From Sulfuricurvum sp. (GTDB taxonomy: Bacteria; Campylobacterota; Campylobacteria; Campylobacterales; Sulfurimonadaceae): a DNA stretch of 61,910 bases. The notes beneath the pieces were generated by a model. The model was not told where the DNA came from and ran no database searches. It saw only the letters and a program-made list of their open reading frames with translations. The stretch spans positions 1 to 61,910 of the forward strand of contig JAGXFM010000039.1 of assembly GCA_024637215.1 (NCBI GenBank), given 5' to 3'. The first letter of the stretch is position 1; every line of letters begins with the position of its first letter. Below, one piece after another: positions 25,262 to 34,132 of this stretch. Position numbers and translations under genes: made by a program.

Positions 25262-25267
25262 TATAAT
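25262..25267 (+). promoter_or_regulatory. Likely -10 box for rpsB-tsf
   Basis: TATAAT, 150 nt before rpsB. It predicts a long 5' leader of about 145 nt. Confidence 0.5.
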
Positions 25268-25310
25268 TCGCCCGATTTTCTCTCCTCATTTATGACGTAA
25301 GAAAAAAATC

Positions 25311-25369
25311 GCAAGCGAATCGTGCTGTTCTCGTGCATCCGATGTCTCATCGGCTCTGTTTGCGCTCGC
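25311..25369 (+). promoter_or_regulatory. Structured leader of rpsB, possible autoregulatory RNA
   Basis: GCAAGCG (25311-25317) pairs with CGCTCGC (25363-25369) with one mismatch, closing a region that contains CCGATG (25339-25344) paired with CATCGG (25348-25353). The layout, a closing stem around a hairpin in the long leader between the -10 box and rpsB, resembles leaders where ribosomal protein S2 controls its own gene in other bacteria. Pairing was done by eye only. Confidence 0.35.
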
Positions 25370-25417
25370 CCAAGTAAACGAATGAACACAAAAATATTTT
25401 AAACACAGGAGCCACTT

Positions 25418-26197
25418 ATGGTAACTATGAAAGACCTTTTGGAATGTGGTGTACACTTTGGTCACCAAACACGTCGTTGGAATCCGAAAATGAAAAAATA
25501 CATTTTCGGTGTTCGTAAAAATATTTACATCATCGATCTTCAAAAAACATTGCGTTATTTCCGCAATGCGTATCAACAAGTTGTTGATGCTGCGGCTGAG
25601 GGGAAAACTGTCCTTTTCGTAGGAACAAAAAAACAAGCGCGCGTTGCGATCCGTGATGCAGCTGAAAAATGTGGAATGCCATACGTTGATAACCGTTGGT
25701 TAGGTGGAATGTTGACAAACTTCCCGACTATTCAAAAATCAATCCGTAAACTTGATATCATCGAAGAGATGCAAGCAAACGGACAAATCAACCTTTTGAC
25801 TAAAAAAGAAGCGTTGATGATGAATCGTCAAAAAGAAAAATTGATTGCATACCTCGGCGGTATCCGTCATATGAAAACTTTGCCTGATTTGATGTTCGTA
25901 ATCGATGCGGTAAAAGAACACATCGCGGTTCAAGAAGCGCGTAACCTTGGAATCCAAGTTGTTGCTCCACTTGATACTAACTGTGATCCGGACGTTATTG
26001 ACATTCCAATCCCTGGAAATGATGATGCGATCCGTTCTATCCAGCTTTTCTGTAAAGAAATGGCTGAAGCGATCAACGAAGGTAAAGCACTTCGCAATGG
26101 CGGAAACGACGAAGCGGTAGCGGAAGAAGAAGTTGTATCTGAAGTAGCAGTTGAAGCAGCTGTTGAAGAAGTAGCAGTAGTAGCAGAGGAAGCGTAA
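25418..26197 (+). CDS. rpsB: 30S ribosomal protein S2
   Basis: S2 is added late to the 30S subunit. The 259-aa product has [48 protein letters not shown] and DTNCDP, all conserved in S2. The C-terminal tail is acidic and Val/Ala-rich ([24 protein letters not shown]), as often seen in this phylum. AGGAGCC ribosome binding site. tsf follows 2 nt later. Confidence 0.98.
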   Translation: MVTMKDLLECGVHFGHQTRRWNPKMKKYIFGVRKNIYIIDLQKTLRYFRNAYQQVVDAAAEGKTVLFVGTKKQARVAIRDAAEKCGMPYVDNRWLGGMLTNFPTIQKSIRKLDIIEEMQANGQINLLTKKEALMMNRQKEKLIAYLGGIRHMKTLPDLMFVIDAVKEHIAVQEARNLGIQVVAPLDTNCDPDVIDIPIPGNDDAIRSIQLFCKEMAEAINEGKALRNGGNDEAVAEEEVVSEVAVEAAVEEVAVVAEEA

Positions 26198-26199
26198 TC

Positions 26200-27267
26200 A
26201 TGGCAGAAGTTACAGCAGCGATGGTCAAAGACCTCCGCGCGGCGACTGATGCGCCGATGATGGATTGTAAAAAAGCCCTCACTGAGTGTGATGGCGACAT
26301 GGAAAAAGCAAAAGAATTTTTGCGTGACCGTGGTATGGCGCAAACCGCTAAAAAAGCGGATCGCGTAGCAGCTGAGGGACTTTTGGGACTTAAAGTTTCC
26401 GATACGTTTGCATCTGCGTCTTTGGTAGAAGTTAACTCTGAAACCGATTTCGTTGCTAAAAATGACGGTTTCATCAACCTCGTCGGCAACACAGCGGCAC
26501 ACGTATTTACGACGGGTGTTAGCAGTGTTGAAGAGTTGAACGAAACTGCATACGAAACCGCTACCTTTACAGAGTACTTTACCTCTCAAGTAGCCCGCAT
26601 CGGTGAAAAAATCGTAGTACGCCGTTTTGCAACTCTCAATGCAGGTGCAAATGGATGTGTTAACGGTTACGTTCACTCAAACGGCCGTGTCGGTGTTCTT
26701 GTAGCAGCAACCTGTTCGGATGCAAAAGTAGCCGAAGCACTTGCTCCGATGCTTAAAAACGTTGCGATGCACGCTGCAGCGATGAAACCGACGACATTGA
26801 CCTCTAAAGATTTCGATCCTGCATTCGTAGAAGCGGAAACTATCGGTCGTATCGAAGCGATCAAAACAGAGAACGAAGAGTTAGCGCGTTTGAAAAAACC
26901 GTTGAAAAACGTTCCTCAGTACATCTCAGCATCACAATTGACTCCTGAAGTTATGGCTGCAGCTGAAGAAGCGATCAAAGCGAAATTGCTCGCAGACGGT
27001 AAACCGGAAAAAATCTGGGCAAACATTATCCCAGGATCATTGGCTCGCTTCGTAGCGGACAACACGACTTTGGATAAAGAGCTTGCACTTTTGGACCAAA
27101 ACTACGTTATGGATGATTCTATGACCGTAGCGGAAGCGGTTACAAAAGAGGCTGCTAAACACGGCGGTACTGCTGAAATCGTCGAATTCGTTAAATACGA
27201 AGTCGGAGAAGGTTTAGAGAAAAAAGTTGACAACTTCGCAGAAGAAGTCGCTGCTCAAATGGCGTAA
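26200..27267 (+). CDS. tsf: Elongation factor Ts
   Basis: Guanine nucleotide exchange factor for EF-Tu. The 355-aa product has the UBA-like N-terminal domain with [37 protein letters not shown] and the EF-Ts signature [10 protein letters not shown]. The dimerisation core continues to the C-terminus. Standard order after rpsB. A hairpin terminator follows at 27287. Confidence 0.98.
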   Translation: MAEVTAAMVKDLRAATDAPMMDCKKALTECDGDMEKAKEFLRDRGMAQTAKKADRVAAEGLLGLKVSDTFASASLVEVNSETDFVAKNDGFINLVGNTAAHVFTTGVSSVEELNETAYETATFTEYFTSQVARIGEKIVVRRFATLNAGANGCVNGYVHSNGRVGVLVAATCSDAKVAEALAPMLKNVAMHAAAMKPTTLTSKDFDPAFVEAETIGRIEAIKTENEELARLKKPLKNVPQYISASQLTPEVMAAAEEAIKAKLLADGKPEKIWANIIPGSLARFVADNTTLDKELALLDQNYVMDDSMTVAEAVTKEAAKHGGTAEIVEFVKYEVGEGLEKKVDNFAEEVAAQMA

Positions 27268-27286
27268 GCCAAACCGCTCTCACTTT

Positions 27287-27306
27287 ATTTCCCCATACGG
27301 GGAAAT
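27287..27306 (+). terminator. Rho-independent terminator after tsf
   Basis: ATTTCCCC, loop ATAC, GGGGAAAT, then a T run at 27314-27320. An 8-bp perfect stem 19 nt after the tsf stop. Confidence 0.75.
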
Positions 27307-27343
27307 CTTCAGATTTTTTTACTCCCCTTAAACATTTTTTCCC

Positions 27344-27349
27344 TATAAT
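27344..27349 (+). promoter_or_regulatory. -10 box just before the LolD-like gene (leaderless start)
   Basis: TATAAT ends 6 nt before the ATG at 27356, so transcription should begin at or next to the start codon. There is no ribosome binding site. Confidence 0.5.
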
Positions 27350-27355
27350 CTCTTT

Positions 27356-27997
27356 ATGACACTATTAAATGCCACTTCTTTATCTCATGCCTATGAGTAT
27401 CCGTTATTTGAAAATATTTCACTCACCCTAAAAGCGGGGGAATCCATCGCGATTGTTGGTGTGAGCGGCAGCGGAAAATCGACCTTGCTCCACATTCTCT
27501 CCTCCTTACTTCGTCCTAATTTTGGTAAAGTTGAGCTGTTTGGAAATGATATTTATGCGCTGAACGATTCGGCTTTAGTGCAACTGCGCCGAGATGATTT
27601 AGGGCTTATTTATCAAAGCCATTATCTTTTTAAAGGGTTTAGTGCGTATGAAAATTTGGAAGTTGCCGCAATTTTGGCACGCCAAAGTATTGATGAACAT
27701 TTATTGCAGCGTCTTGGGATTGAGAGCGTTATTCGGCAAAAAGTGACCGAACTCTCCGGTGGGCAACAGCAGAGGGTATCAATTGCCCGTGTCCTATCCA
27801 AAAAACCGCGTCTGATTTTTGCGGATGAACCTACCGGAAATCTTGATCATACGACGGCATTGGAAGTGATGGATATTTTTGAAGATTATTTGTCTCAAAA
27901 CGGTGCCGGAATGGTGCTGGTTACCCATGATGAGTCGTTAGCCGCGCGGTGTAATCACATTTACCGTATGCAAAACGGTAGTTTGCAGCAGGGATAG
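27356..27997 (+). CDS. lolD: ABC transporter ATP-binding protein, LolD-like
   Basis: A 213-aa ABC ATPase. Walker A is GVSGSGKST (35-43), the signature is LSGGQQQR, and Walker B is [13 protein letters not shown]. The EPTGNLD form is typical of the LolD/MacB/FtsE group, which extracts lipoproteins or acts as a mechanotransmitter. No permease gene is adjacent: fliR follows 6 nt later. The symbol is a best guess; the partner is elsewhere. No Shine-Dalgarno; a TATAAT sits 6 nt before the ATG. Confidence 0.85.
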   Translation: MTLLNATSLSHAYEYPLFENISLTLKAGESIAIVGVSGSGKSTLLHILSSLLRPNFGKVELFGNDIYALNDSALVQLRRDDLGLIYQSHYLFKGFSAYENLEVAAILARQSIDEHLLQRLGIESVIRQKVTELSGGQQQRVSIARVLSKKPRLIFADEPTGNLDHTTALEVMDIFEDYLSQNGAGMVLVTHDESLAARCNHIYRMQNGSLQQG

Positions 27998-28003
27998 AGT
28001 AGT

Positions 28004-28768
28004 ATGGAATGGGCTGAAATATTTAGCGAAGGCCGAACCGTTGCTTTCTTTTTGCTCTTTACCCGTTTTACGGCATTATTTATGGCGGTGCCTATATTTT
28101 CCCATATGAATATACCGATGTCGGTCAAAGCGGCAATGGCTTTTTTCTTTACGGTCTTTTTTTTCGGTGCGGTTCCACCGCTTAATATACCGACGGATGC
28201 CCTTAGTCTGACCGTTGCCATTTTAGGTGAAATGCTCTTTGGTCTTGCCGTGGGAATCGTATTGCAACTCGCCTATCATGTTATTACCTTTGCGGGGGGA
28301 CAAATATCGTTTATGATGGGTTTTTCACTCGCTTCAGCGATTGATCCGCAATCGGGTGTATCGATGCCGATCATAAGTCAGTTTTTGGCATTATTGGCAC
28401 TTATGGTTTTACTTGTATTTGATTTACACCATTGGATTCTTTTATATGCCTCTGCTTCGATTGCAGCGGTTCCGCTTGGTGGATTTATGATGACACCGTC
28501 ACTGTTTCAATATATTATGCATGCTATGACCAACATGTTTGTGGTGGGATTTATGATTGCATTTCCGATTACCGCACTTTCAATGTTGGCGGATCTTATC
28601 TTCGGGATGCTGATGAAAACTATGCCGCAATTTAACCTTCTCGTTATCGGTATGCCGATTAAAATTGCCATATCCTTTGTGGTTCTTATGGTAACACTGG
28701 GCGCAACGTTGTTAATTGTCACCTCTCAAACTCAAGGTGCTTACAACTACCTCGAAAAATTATTCTAA
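28004..28768 (+). CDS. fliR: Flagellar export protein FliR
   Basis: FliR is one of the membrane proteins of the flagellar type III export gate (FliPQR). The 254-aa product is almost entirely hydrophobic with about six membrane segments. Landmarks are RTVAFFLLFTRFTALFMAVPIFSHMNIP, GLAVGIVLQLAYHVITFAGGQISFMMGFSLASAIDPQSG and the C-terminal MPQFNLLVIGMPIKI. No other flagellar export genes are adjacent. It converges with the next gene with a 9-nt overlap at the 3' ends. Confidence 0.95.
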   Translation: MEWAEIFSEGRTVAFFLLFTRFTALFMAVPIFSHMNIPMSVKAAMAFFFTVFFFGAVPPLNIPTDALSLTVAILGEMLFGLAVGIVLQLAYHVITFAGGQISFMMGFSLASAIDPQSGVSMPIISQFLALLALMVLLVFDLHHWILLYASASIAAVPLGGFMMTPSLFQYIMHAMTNMFVVGFMIAFPITALSMLADLIFGMLMKTMPQFNLLVIGMPIKIAISFVVLMVTLGATLLIVTSQTQGAYNYLEKLF

Positions 28769-29236
28769 ATAACTGTGGCCATTTTTGAGGATAGGATTGA
28801 GTGCATCTCGAATAGCTTTAATTTTTTTAGGATTATCACTGCATTGAAGTGTGAAATGATTTGAGCTAAACGTCTCCTCCTGTATCGCCTTATCTGTAGT
28901 GCATACTTCTCTTTGATCAAAGAGAATGACACTTTCGCTCAAAGGGACGGAAGAGGTATAAAGGGTAAACCCCTTGTACTGAACCAGTGAATAAGAATCG
29001 CCGTGGAGCTTGTGTACGAATAATGTGACACGGCTTCCGCGTTTGATGCCGGATAGAATACTTTTTGTAAGTTTAGAGTGGTGATAGGCAGGGGTAAGGA
29101 TAAGAATATCGGAGCTGTTTTTAAAAGAGTGATTGAGGTGGTGGATTAAACGGCTATGGTGATCGGGTAAAATAAAGAGGGTTTCTTGAGCATAAAGAGC
29201 GGCAAAAGAGAAAAGAAATAGAATAAGTTTTATCAT
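28760..29236 (-). CDS. Secreted Nuc/phospholipase-D-like protein lacking the HKD motif
   Basis: A 158-aa protein with signal peptide MIKLILFLFSFAALYA. The pattern ILILTPAYHHSKLTKSILSGIKRGSRVTLFVH resembles the first half of a Nuc-type PLD domain. The position next to the acidic protein and gmk matches, as I recall, Nuc of Helicobacter. However, no H-x-K-x4-D catalytic motif is visible, so it may not be an active nuclease. Alternative: an unrelated secreted protein. Convergent with fliR. Confidence 0.6.
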   Translation of the reverse strand: MIKLILFLFSFAALYAQETLFILPDHHSRLIHHLNHSFKNSSDILILTPAYHHSKLTKSILSGIKRGSRVTLFVHKLHGDSYSLVQYKGFTLYTSSVPLSESVILFDQREVCTTDKAIQEETFSSNHFTLQCSDNPKKIKAIRDALNPILKNGHSYLE

Positions 29237-29252
29237 TTAATTTTTTTTTAGT

Positions 29253-29258
29253 TACAAT
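29253..29258 (+). promoter_or_regulatory. Possible -10 box for the acidic protein-gmk operon
   Basis: TACAAT after a nine-T tract (29241-29249), 56 nt before the start of the acidic protein gene. T tracts upstream of the -10 box replace the -35 box in many Campylobacterota promoters. Confidence 0.4.
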
Positions 29259-29314
29259 GATACCATTTAGCTTTTGATAGAACAAGAACATATTACAGAG
29301 GGGTAGCAAAGATC

Positions 29315-30706
29315 ATGAAAATTTTGCTTTTTAACGATAATCCGGTAGTTCGAAAACTGGTAGCTCTCAGCGCACAAAAAACAAAAGACGATTTGAGTGT
29401 AGTTTGGTCTGCCGATGAGATCGAAGAGAGTGAATATGATTTACTCATCATTGATGATGCACTTTACAATGATGAGATGTTTGAATCTCTTACCGAGAGA
29501 ATACACGTTAAAAGCAAACTGCTTATGGCAACACGGGGCGAAGCTATTCCTGCCGGATTTGACAATGTTATCAACAAGCCGTTTTTGCCTACCGACTTAG
29601 TAGACATATTTGTCAAAATTGAAAAGAAAATTATTTCAGAGTCTGATAAAAGTAGCAATTCATTCGAAGAGAACCTAGCTTCACCCGCCTATGATATCAA
29701 TTTGGAAGAAGCACTTCCTGATATGGCAGAATTAGATACGGCGGAAGATGATTTTGATTTCGGCGATTTAGAAGATTTTGATGAGAAGCTTCCGGAAACC
29801 GCTATCTTGGATAAAGATGAGGTGCAGGAAGTTCAAGGGCTTTTGGAAGATACGGAAGAAGAAAATTTAGAGATCGATGAATTTAATATGCCGGAAGAGG
29901 AACTCGCGCTTCCAAGTGATGTGATAGATGATTTGTCATTGGATGATGAGCCGGTAGTGAATGAGATAGAAGACGAAATTTTGAATTTTGATACGATGTT
30001 GGAAAATGACCGATTGGGTCATGAAGATGAATTGGTGCATAAAGAGTTATTAGATGAGATTGATTTTGAACTTCCGGCTTCTTTGCAAGAGGATGTAGCT
30101 GTTGAGGATGAGGAGTTACTATCTGCTTTCGAAGAAATCGGTTTGGAAGAGAGTGCTTTGGAAGATGACGAAGAGTTTGGTGAGATGGACACCTCTTTTC
30201 TTATGGATGATGAAGAGTTGGGCAATTTGGAGTCTAAAATTGAGGATGCCGTGAGTGGATTAGAGAGCGAAGAGTTGGCAAGAGAATTAGAAAGCGATGA
30301 TTTAGGACTTGAATTGGACGATAATCTATTGGAAGAATTAACATTGAACCAACAAGAAATGACGGATGAAGAGATAGAGGGTAGCGGAGATCTTGATGAG
30401 CTAGATATGCTTGATGAACGCGATCTCAAACGTGCCGTCGGTGAAGAGATAGAAGATGATGAACCTCTTATCCATGCGGCTGAGGGGGATACTTCATTAA
30501 GTGCTGAGATATTGGATGAGGTCTTGAATGAATCGGACTTATTTGATGAAGTGGATGAAGAAGTGTGTGCAGTTGAAGCTCCTTCTCATACCGATGGAGT
30601 CGAAGCACTTCAAGCGCTTCTTAAAGCACTCTCTAATGAAGATGTAGCAAAATCTCTCAAAGGGATGAATATTAGTATTAACATCAATTTCGGGAATAAT
30701 GAATGA
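29315..30706 (+). CDS. Acidic protein with degenerate receiver domain (poly-Glu/Asp)
   Basis: A 463-aa protein. Residues 1-110 look like a response-regulator receiver: strand MKILLFNDNP, acidic D47/D48 at the phosphorylation strand (DLLIIDDALYND), and K88-P89 (VINKPF). The first acidic pair is ND rather than DD. Residues about 120-440 are extremely Asp/Glu-rich with few hydrophobic clusters, so probably extended. A conserved-looking end follows (VEALQALLKALSNEDVAKSLKGMNISINI). As I recall, Helicobacter has a poly-E-rich gene in the same place before gmk. Function unknown. Confidence 0.75.
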   Translation: MKILLFNDNPVVRKLVALSAQKTKDDLSVVWSADEIEESEYDLLIIDDALYNDEMFESLTERIHVKSKLLMATRGEAIPAGFDNVINKPFLPTDLVDIFVKIEKKIISESDKSSNSFEENLASPAYDINLEEALPDMAELDTAEDDFDFGDLEDFDEKLPETAILDKDEVQEVQGLLEDTEEENLEIDEFNMPEEELALPSDVIDDLSLDDEPVVNEIEDEILNFDTMLENDRLGHEDELVHKELLDEIDFELPASLQEDVAVEDEELLSAFEEIGLEESALEDDEEFGEMDTSFLMDDEELGNLESKIEDAVSGLESEELARELESDDLGLELDDNLLEELTLNQQEMTDEEIEGSGDLDELDMLDERDLKRAVGEEIEDDEPLIHAAEGDTSLSAEILDEVLNESDLFDEVDEEVCAVEAPSHTDGVEALQALLKALSNEDVAKSLKGMNISININFGNNE

Positions 30707-31323
30707 ATCGTCACAGTGGAGCGATACTTGTTCTCTCCGGACCTAGCGGTGCGGGAAAAAGTTCGTTAATTAACAAAATAAAAGATCATATCGGTCCTAC
30801 CTATTTTTCCATTTCAACGACCACAAGGGGAAAACGTGAAGGGGAAGAGGAGGGTGTTCACTATTATTTTGTCGATGTGGATGAGTTTAAAAGTGATATT
30901 GAACAAGAGATGTTTTTAGAGTACGCGGTAGTTCACGGCAATTATTACGGTACCTCTTTAGGGCCTGTCAAGAAGGCTCTTAAAGAGGGAAAACTTGTTA
31001 TTTTTGATATTGATGTACAAGGTCACGATGCCGTTCAGAACAGACTTAGTGATATCACCACCTCCGTTTTTATCACCACCCCCTCACTTGAAGAGTTAAA
31101 ACGACGTCTGCATAACCGTTCAACCGATAGCGAAGAGGTTATTGAGCGTCGAATTGAAATGGCAAAACGGGAAGTTCAACGGATTAGTGAGTATGATTTT
31201 TTAATAGTCAATGATACGCTCGAAGAAGCTGCTGAAATTTTGATTTCGATTGCTAAAGCGGCACGGATGAAAATACCGACGTTGCAAATCAATGAATTTG
31301 TCCAAACATGGGAAGCCTCGTAG
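30703..31323 (+). CDS. gmk: Guanylate kinase
   Basis: Phosphorylates GMP to GDP. The 206-aa product has the P-loop SGPSGAGKSS (12-21), then STTTRGKREGEEEGVHYYFVD for GMP binding and the lid region RRLHNRSTDSEEVIERRIEMAKREV. Normal length. Its ATG overlaps the stop of the acidic gene (ATGA), so translation is coupled. Confidence 0.97.
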   Translation: MNRHSGAILVLSGPSGAGKSSLINKIKDHIGPTYFSISTTTRGKREGEEEGVHYYFVDVDEFKSDIEQEMFLEYAVVHGNYYGTSLGPVKKALKEGKLVIFDIDVQGHDAVQNRLSDITTSVFITTPSLEELKRRLHNRSTDSEEVIERRIEMAKREVQRISEYDFLIVNDTLEEAAEILISIAKAARMKIPTLQINEFVQTWEAS

Positions 31324-31355
31324 TAAAACGCGTTGCTGAATTAATCGAAATACGT

Positions 31356-31361
31356 TATACT
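31356..31361 (+). promoter_or_regulatory. Possible promoter for tatA-argS
   Basis: TATACT at 31356-31361 with TTGCTG at 31333-31338 (17-bp spacing) forms a sigma-70-like pair 33 nt before tatA. Confidence 0.45.
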
Positions 31362-31393
31362 TCCCCACTTAATTTTACATAAGGAACTCCACC

Positions 31394-31633
31394 ATGAGTA
31401 TGCCAAGCGGAACTGAATTATTATTAATTTTCGGAATAGTTATTTTATTATTCGGTGCGAAAAAAATTCCTGATCTTGCCAAAGGTATCGGTCAAGGGAT
31501 CCGTAATTTCAAAAAAGAGATGAAAGAGGAAGATGCTGCTCCAACTGCGTCTACAACTCCTGAAACTCCAAAGCAAGTGGATGCTGCGGCATCAACAACG
31601 GTAGAAGCTCCTAAAACTACTACACAAGCGTAA
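31394..31633 (+). CDS. tatA: Twin-arginine translocase subunit TatA
   Basis: TatA forms the pore-like oligomer for export of folded proteins such as the Tat-type redox enzymes of this lifestyle. The 79-aa product has one N-terminal membrane helix ([31 protein letters not shown]), with the FGAKKIP hinge, an amphipathic helix and a Thr/Ala-rich tail. Strong AAGGA ribosome binding site. tatB/tatC are not adjacent. argS follows 3 nt after the stop. Confidence 0.97.
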   Translation: MSMPSGTELLLIFGIVILLFGAKKIPDLAKGIGQGIRNFKKEMKEEDAAPTASTTPETPKQVDAAASTTVEAPKTTTQA

Positions 31634-31636
31634 GCC

Positions 31637-33217
31637 TTGAAGCAGCGAGTCAGTGCGCTGTTGCGCGAAACGTTTAATTGTGATGTAATTCTTGAAAAGC
31701 CGAAAGACCGTTCTTTCGGTCACTTCGCTACCCCTATTGCTTTTTCCCTCGCCAAAGAACTCCGAAAATCTCCTATGGCTATTGCTGAAGAGATCGCCAC
31801 CTCGTTTAATGAGAGTGAAATGTTCGGTGCGGTTGAATCGGTCAAAGGGTATATCAATTTCCGGCTCTCAGAACAGTTTTTAGATGAGTATGCTTCATGG
31901 GCGTTACAGCATGGCAATGAATTCGGAAGCAGTGATAAAAAAGGCTCTATTCTCCTTGAATTCGTCAGTGCCAACCCGACCGGACCGCTTCATATTGGAC
32001 ATGCACGCGGCGCCGTTTACGGTGATACGATACTCCGTCTCGGACGTCATCTTGGGTATGACATCACGGCAGAGTATTACGTCAATGATGCGGGAAATCA
32101 GATCGATTTGCTGGGTGTATCCTTACAGCTTGAGGGGCGTAGTTCTCTACTTGATGAGAATGTCGAATGGCCCGAAAAATACTATCGCGGCGAATATCTC
32201 AGTGATCTAGCTAAAGAGGTTGTAAAACTCTTCGGTGAAGAAGCACTTCGGGATGAGAGCCGTCAAAAAGAGTTGGCGCTTTGGGCAAAGGATAAAATTT
32301 TAACCCTTATCGTTGAGGATTTGGCGGCGATTAATGTCCATTTCGATACCTTCGTCGGGGAAGCATCCCTCTACAATGAGTGGGATCGTGTTATGGTTAA
32401 AATGGGTGAGGGTGTTTACCAAAACGAAGGTAAAACCTTTATCCGATCCTCTGAATACGGTGATGATCACGACCGCGTTGTAGTACGTGAAGACGGCCGT
32501 CCGACCTACCTCGCAGGTGATATTATCTACCATAACCAAAAGTTTGAGCGTGGATATGAGGATTACATCAATATCTGGGGAGCGGATCATCACGGCTATA
32601 TCGCTCGTGTGAAAGCGGCGGTGAACTTTTTAGGGTACGACTCAGAGAAACTTGAAGTACTCCTCTCTCAAATGGTAAGCCTTCTCAAAGACGGTGAGCC
32701 GTTTAAGATGTCCAAACGTGCCGGAACCGTGATTCTCATGAGCGACGTGGTTGAAGAGATTGGAGCCGAAGCGTTACGCTTTATGTTCGCCTCTAAAAAG
32801 TGCGATACGGCGCTCGAATTTGATATCGAAGAGCTTAAACGACAAGACAGTTCCAACCCGATTTACTATATTCAGTACGCCCATGCACGTATCCAAACGT
32901 TGATCGCGAAAAGCGAAAAAAATATGGATGAGATTATGGCTTCCCATTTGTACGGATTAAGTGCAGATGCGGACGGGTTGTTGTTTGAAGCGTTGTTATT
33001 GCCGGAGATTATCGAAGATGCCTTCGAATCACGGCAAGCGCAAAAACTTCCCGATTATTTGAAAGTTTTAGCGGGACGTTTACATAAATTTTACTACGAT
33101 ACCCGTATCATAGGTACTGAAGATGAGGCGAAACTGCTTAAACTTCTCCTCGTCGTTGCCCTCTCTATTAAAACAGGACTTTCACTACTCGGAATCCAAG
33201 CTAAAGATCGAATGTAA
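31637..33217 (+). CDS. argS: Arginyl-tRNA synthetase
   Basis: Charges tRNA-Arg. The 526-aa product has the class I signatures HIGH (in PTGPLHIGHARG) and a KMSK-type loop (PFKMSKRAGT), plus the anticodon-binding DALR-type C-terminus (YYIQYAHARIQTL). The only plausible start is TTG at 31637 (MKQRVSALLRETF), which has no good ribosome binding site, so translation probably depends on tatA just upstream. Confidence 0.96.
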   Translation: MKQRVSALLRETFNCDVILEKPKDRSFGHFATPIAFSLAKELRKSPMAIAEEIATSFNESEMFGAVESVKGYINFRLSEQFLDEYASWALQHGNEFGSSDKKGSILLEFVSANPTGPLHIGHARGAVYGDTILRLGRHLGYDITAEYYVNDAGNQIDLLGVSLQLEGRSSLLDENVEWPEKYYRGEYLSDLAKEVVKLFGEEALRDESRQKELALWAKDKILTLIVEDLAAINVHFDTFVGEASLYNEWDRVMVKMGEGVYQNEGKTFIRSSEYGDDHDRVVVREDGRPTYLAGDIIYHNQKFERGYEDYINIWGADHHGYIARVKAAVNFLGYDSEKLEVLLSQMVSLLKDGEPFKMSKRAGTVILMSDVVEEIGAEALRFMFASKKCDTALEFDIEELKRQDSSNPIYYIQYAHARIQTLIAKSEKNMDEIMASHLYGLSADADGLLFEALLLPEIIEDAFESRQAQKLPDYLKVLAGRLHKFYYDTRIIGTEDEAKLLKLLLVVALSIKTGLSLLGIQAKDRM

Positions 33218-33229
33218 AAATTCGATCTT
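33204..33229. terminator. Hairpin between argS and the flagellin gene
   Basis: AAGATCGAA (33204-33212) and TTCGATCTT (33221-33229) form a perfect 9-bp stem with an 8-nt loop that overlaps the argS stop codon. It lies between convergent genes, followed by a pyrimidine-rich stretch, and may terminate both. Confidence 0.6.
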
Positions 33230-33242
33230 CAACCTCTTTCTT

Positions 33243-33989
33243 TTACCCCAACAATCGCGTAATATTTTGTCGAAGAGCATCATTTTGATGGGCGATTGCA
33301 ATTTGGGTTACATCTAATTTGAAATTATTTTGTTGGAAATCTTTGGCTGCATTCTCCATATCGGTATCGGAAATCTGACTTTTTGCTGCGGACATCTCTG
33401 TGATTTGGTTGAGAAGGGTATCGGTTGCACTGATAAGGTTTTGGGTCGTAGCACCAATGTCCGAAGAAGCTTCCATTAAAGCTTCTCGGTACATTTCGAT
33501 GCTATAGAGACTTTCAATCGATAAAGAAGAAGTGGTGAGTGCCGGGATAGATGTTGTAATATTCCCCTCACCCAAAGAGAAGGTAGTATTGCTTCCAAAC
33601 AGAGATTTTCCGTTAAAACTACTGCTCTCAATATTTTGCTGCATCGACTCCAGCGTACGGTTAAATTCGCCCTGTAACACTTCTTTTTGAGATTCATTCA
33701 ATGCGTCATTATTGTAGCGGACACCGAGGTCATTTAGTTTTTGGGTTTGCTCACTTAGTGCATTCAGGGTTCCTCCGGCGATCTGCATCATAGAAATACC
33801 CTCATTCGCATTCATTAGCCCCTGTGAAACAGTAGAAATATTGCTTTGAATCATATTTGAAATTGTACGTGAGGAGCTGTCTTCCATTTTTAGTTCAGTC
33901 GCAGCCGCTATTTTATCGAGTGTCTTATCTCTTTTGGATGTTTCACTGTTGATTTGTGGAAGTGGATTGAATTGGGTATCTAATTTCAT
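33243..33989 (-). CDS. flaC: FlaC-like flagellin-family secreted protein
   Basis: A 248-aa protein with the N- and C-terminal flagellin ends (SSRTISNMIQSNISTVSQGLMNANEGISMMQIAGG... ESSSFNGKSLFG and DTDMENAAKDFQQNNFK...). It differs from true filament flagellins, and the length and pattern match Campylobacter FlaC, which is exported through the flagellar system. Start at 33989 (MKLDTQF) is chosen because an AAGGG ribosome binding site precedes it, while the earlier ATG (34013) sits at the predicted transcription start. Confidence 0.8.
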   Translation of the reverse strand: MKLDTQFNPLPQINSETSKRDKTLDKIAAATELKMEDSSSRTISNMIQSNISTVSQGLMNANEGISMMQIAGGTLNALSEQTQKLNDLGVRYNNDALNESQKEVLQGEFNRTLESMQQNIESSSFNGKSLFGSNTTFSLGEGNITTSIPALTTSSLSIESLYSIEMYREALMEASSDIGATTQNLISATDTLLNQITEMSAAKSQISDTDMENAAKDFQQNNFKLDVTQIAIAHQNDALRQNITRLLG

Positions 33990-34018
33990 AGTAATCCCTT
34001 CTAAAAGTATCATATTAA

Positions 34019-34024
34019 ATTATA
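34019..34024 (-). promoter_or_regulatory. Likely -10 box for the FlaC-like gene
   Basis: TATAAT on the minus strand, 29 nt before the preferred start. It is sigma-70-like, not an obvious sigma-28 or sigma-54 site. Confidence 0.45.
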
Positions 34025-34097
34025 ATATCACTGAACAGATTAAAATGGGATTAATATTTTAAGGGTAAGTAGCAGGTACGCGAGAGAGTAGCAATGC

Positions 34098-34103
34098 TAT
34101 AAT
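34098..34103 (+). promoter_or_regulatory. Likely -10 box for the carbamoylputrescine amidase gene
   Basis: TATAAT, 29 nt before the start, followed by an AAGGAGTAAAA ribosome binding site. Confidence 0.5.
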
Positions 34104-34132
34104 TCCGTTATTGCGAAGCGTAAGGAGTAAAA

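Noticed and set aside
25178-25417. tRNA or small RNA gene in the bcp-rpsB gap
   Set aside because: No cloverleaf or CCA-type end was seen; the hairpins fit better as an rpsB leader.
25930-26676. Long minus-strand frame over rpsB and tsf
   Set aside because: Antisense to two essential genes with low-complexity Ser/Thr content caused by the Val/Glu/Ala-rich S2 tail.
30019-30429. Minus-strand Ser/Asn-rich 136-aa frame
   Set aside because: It is the reverse reading of the Asp/Glu-rich tail codons; composition is an artefact.
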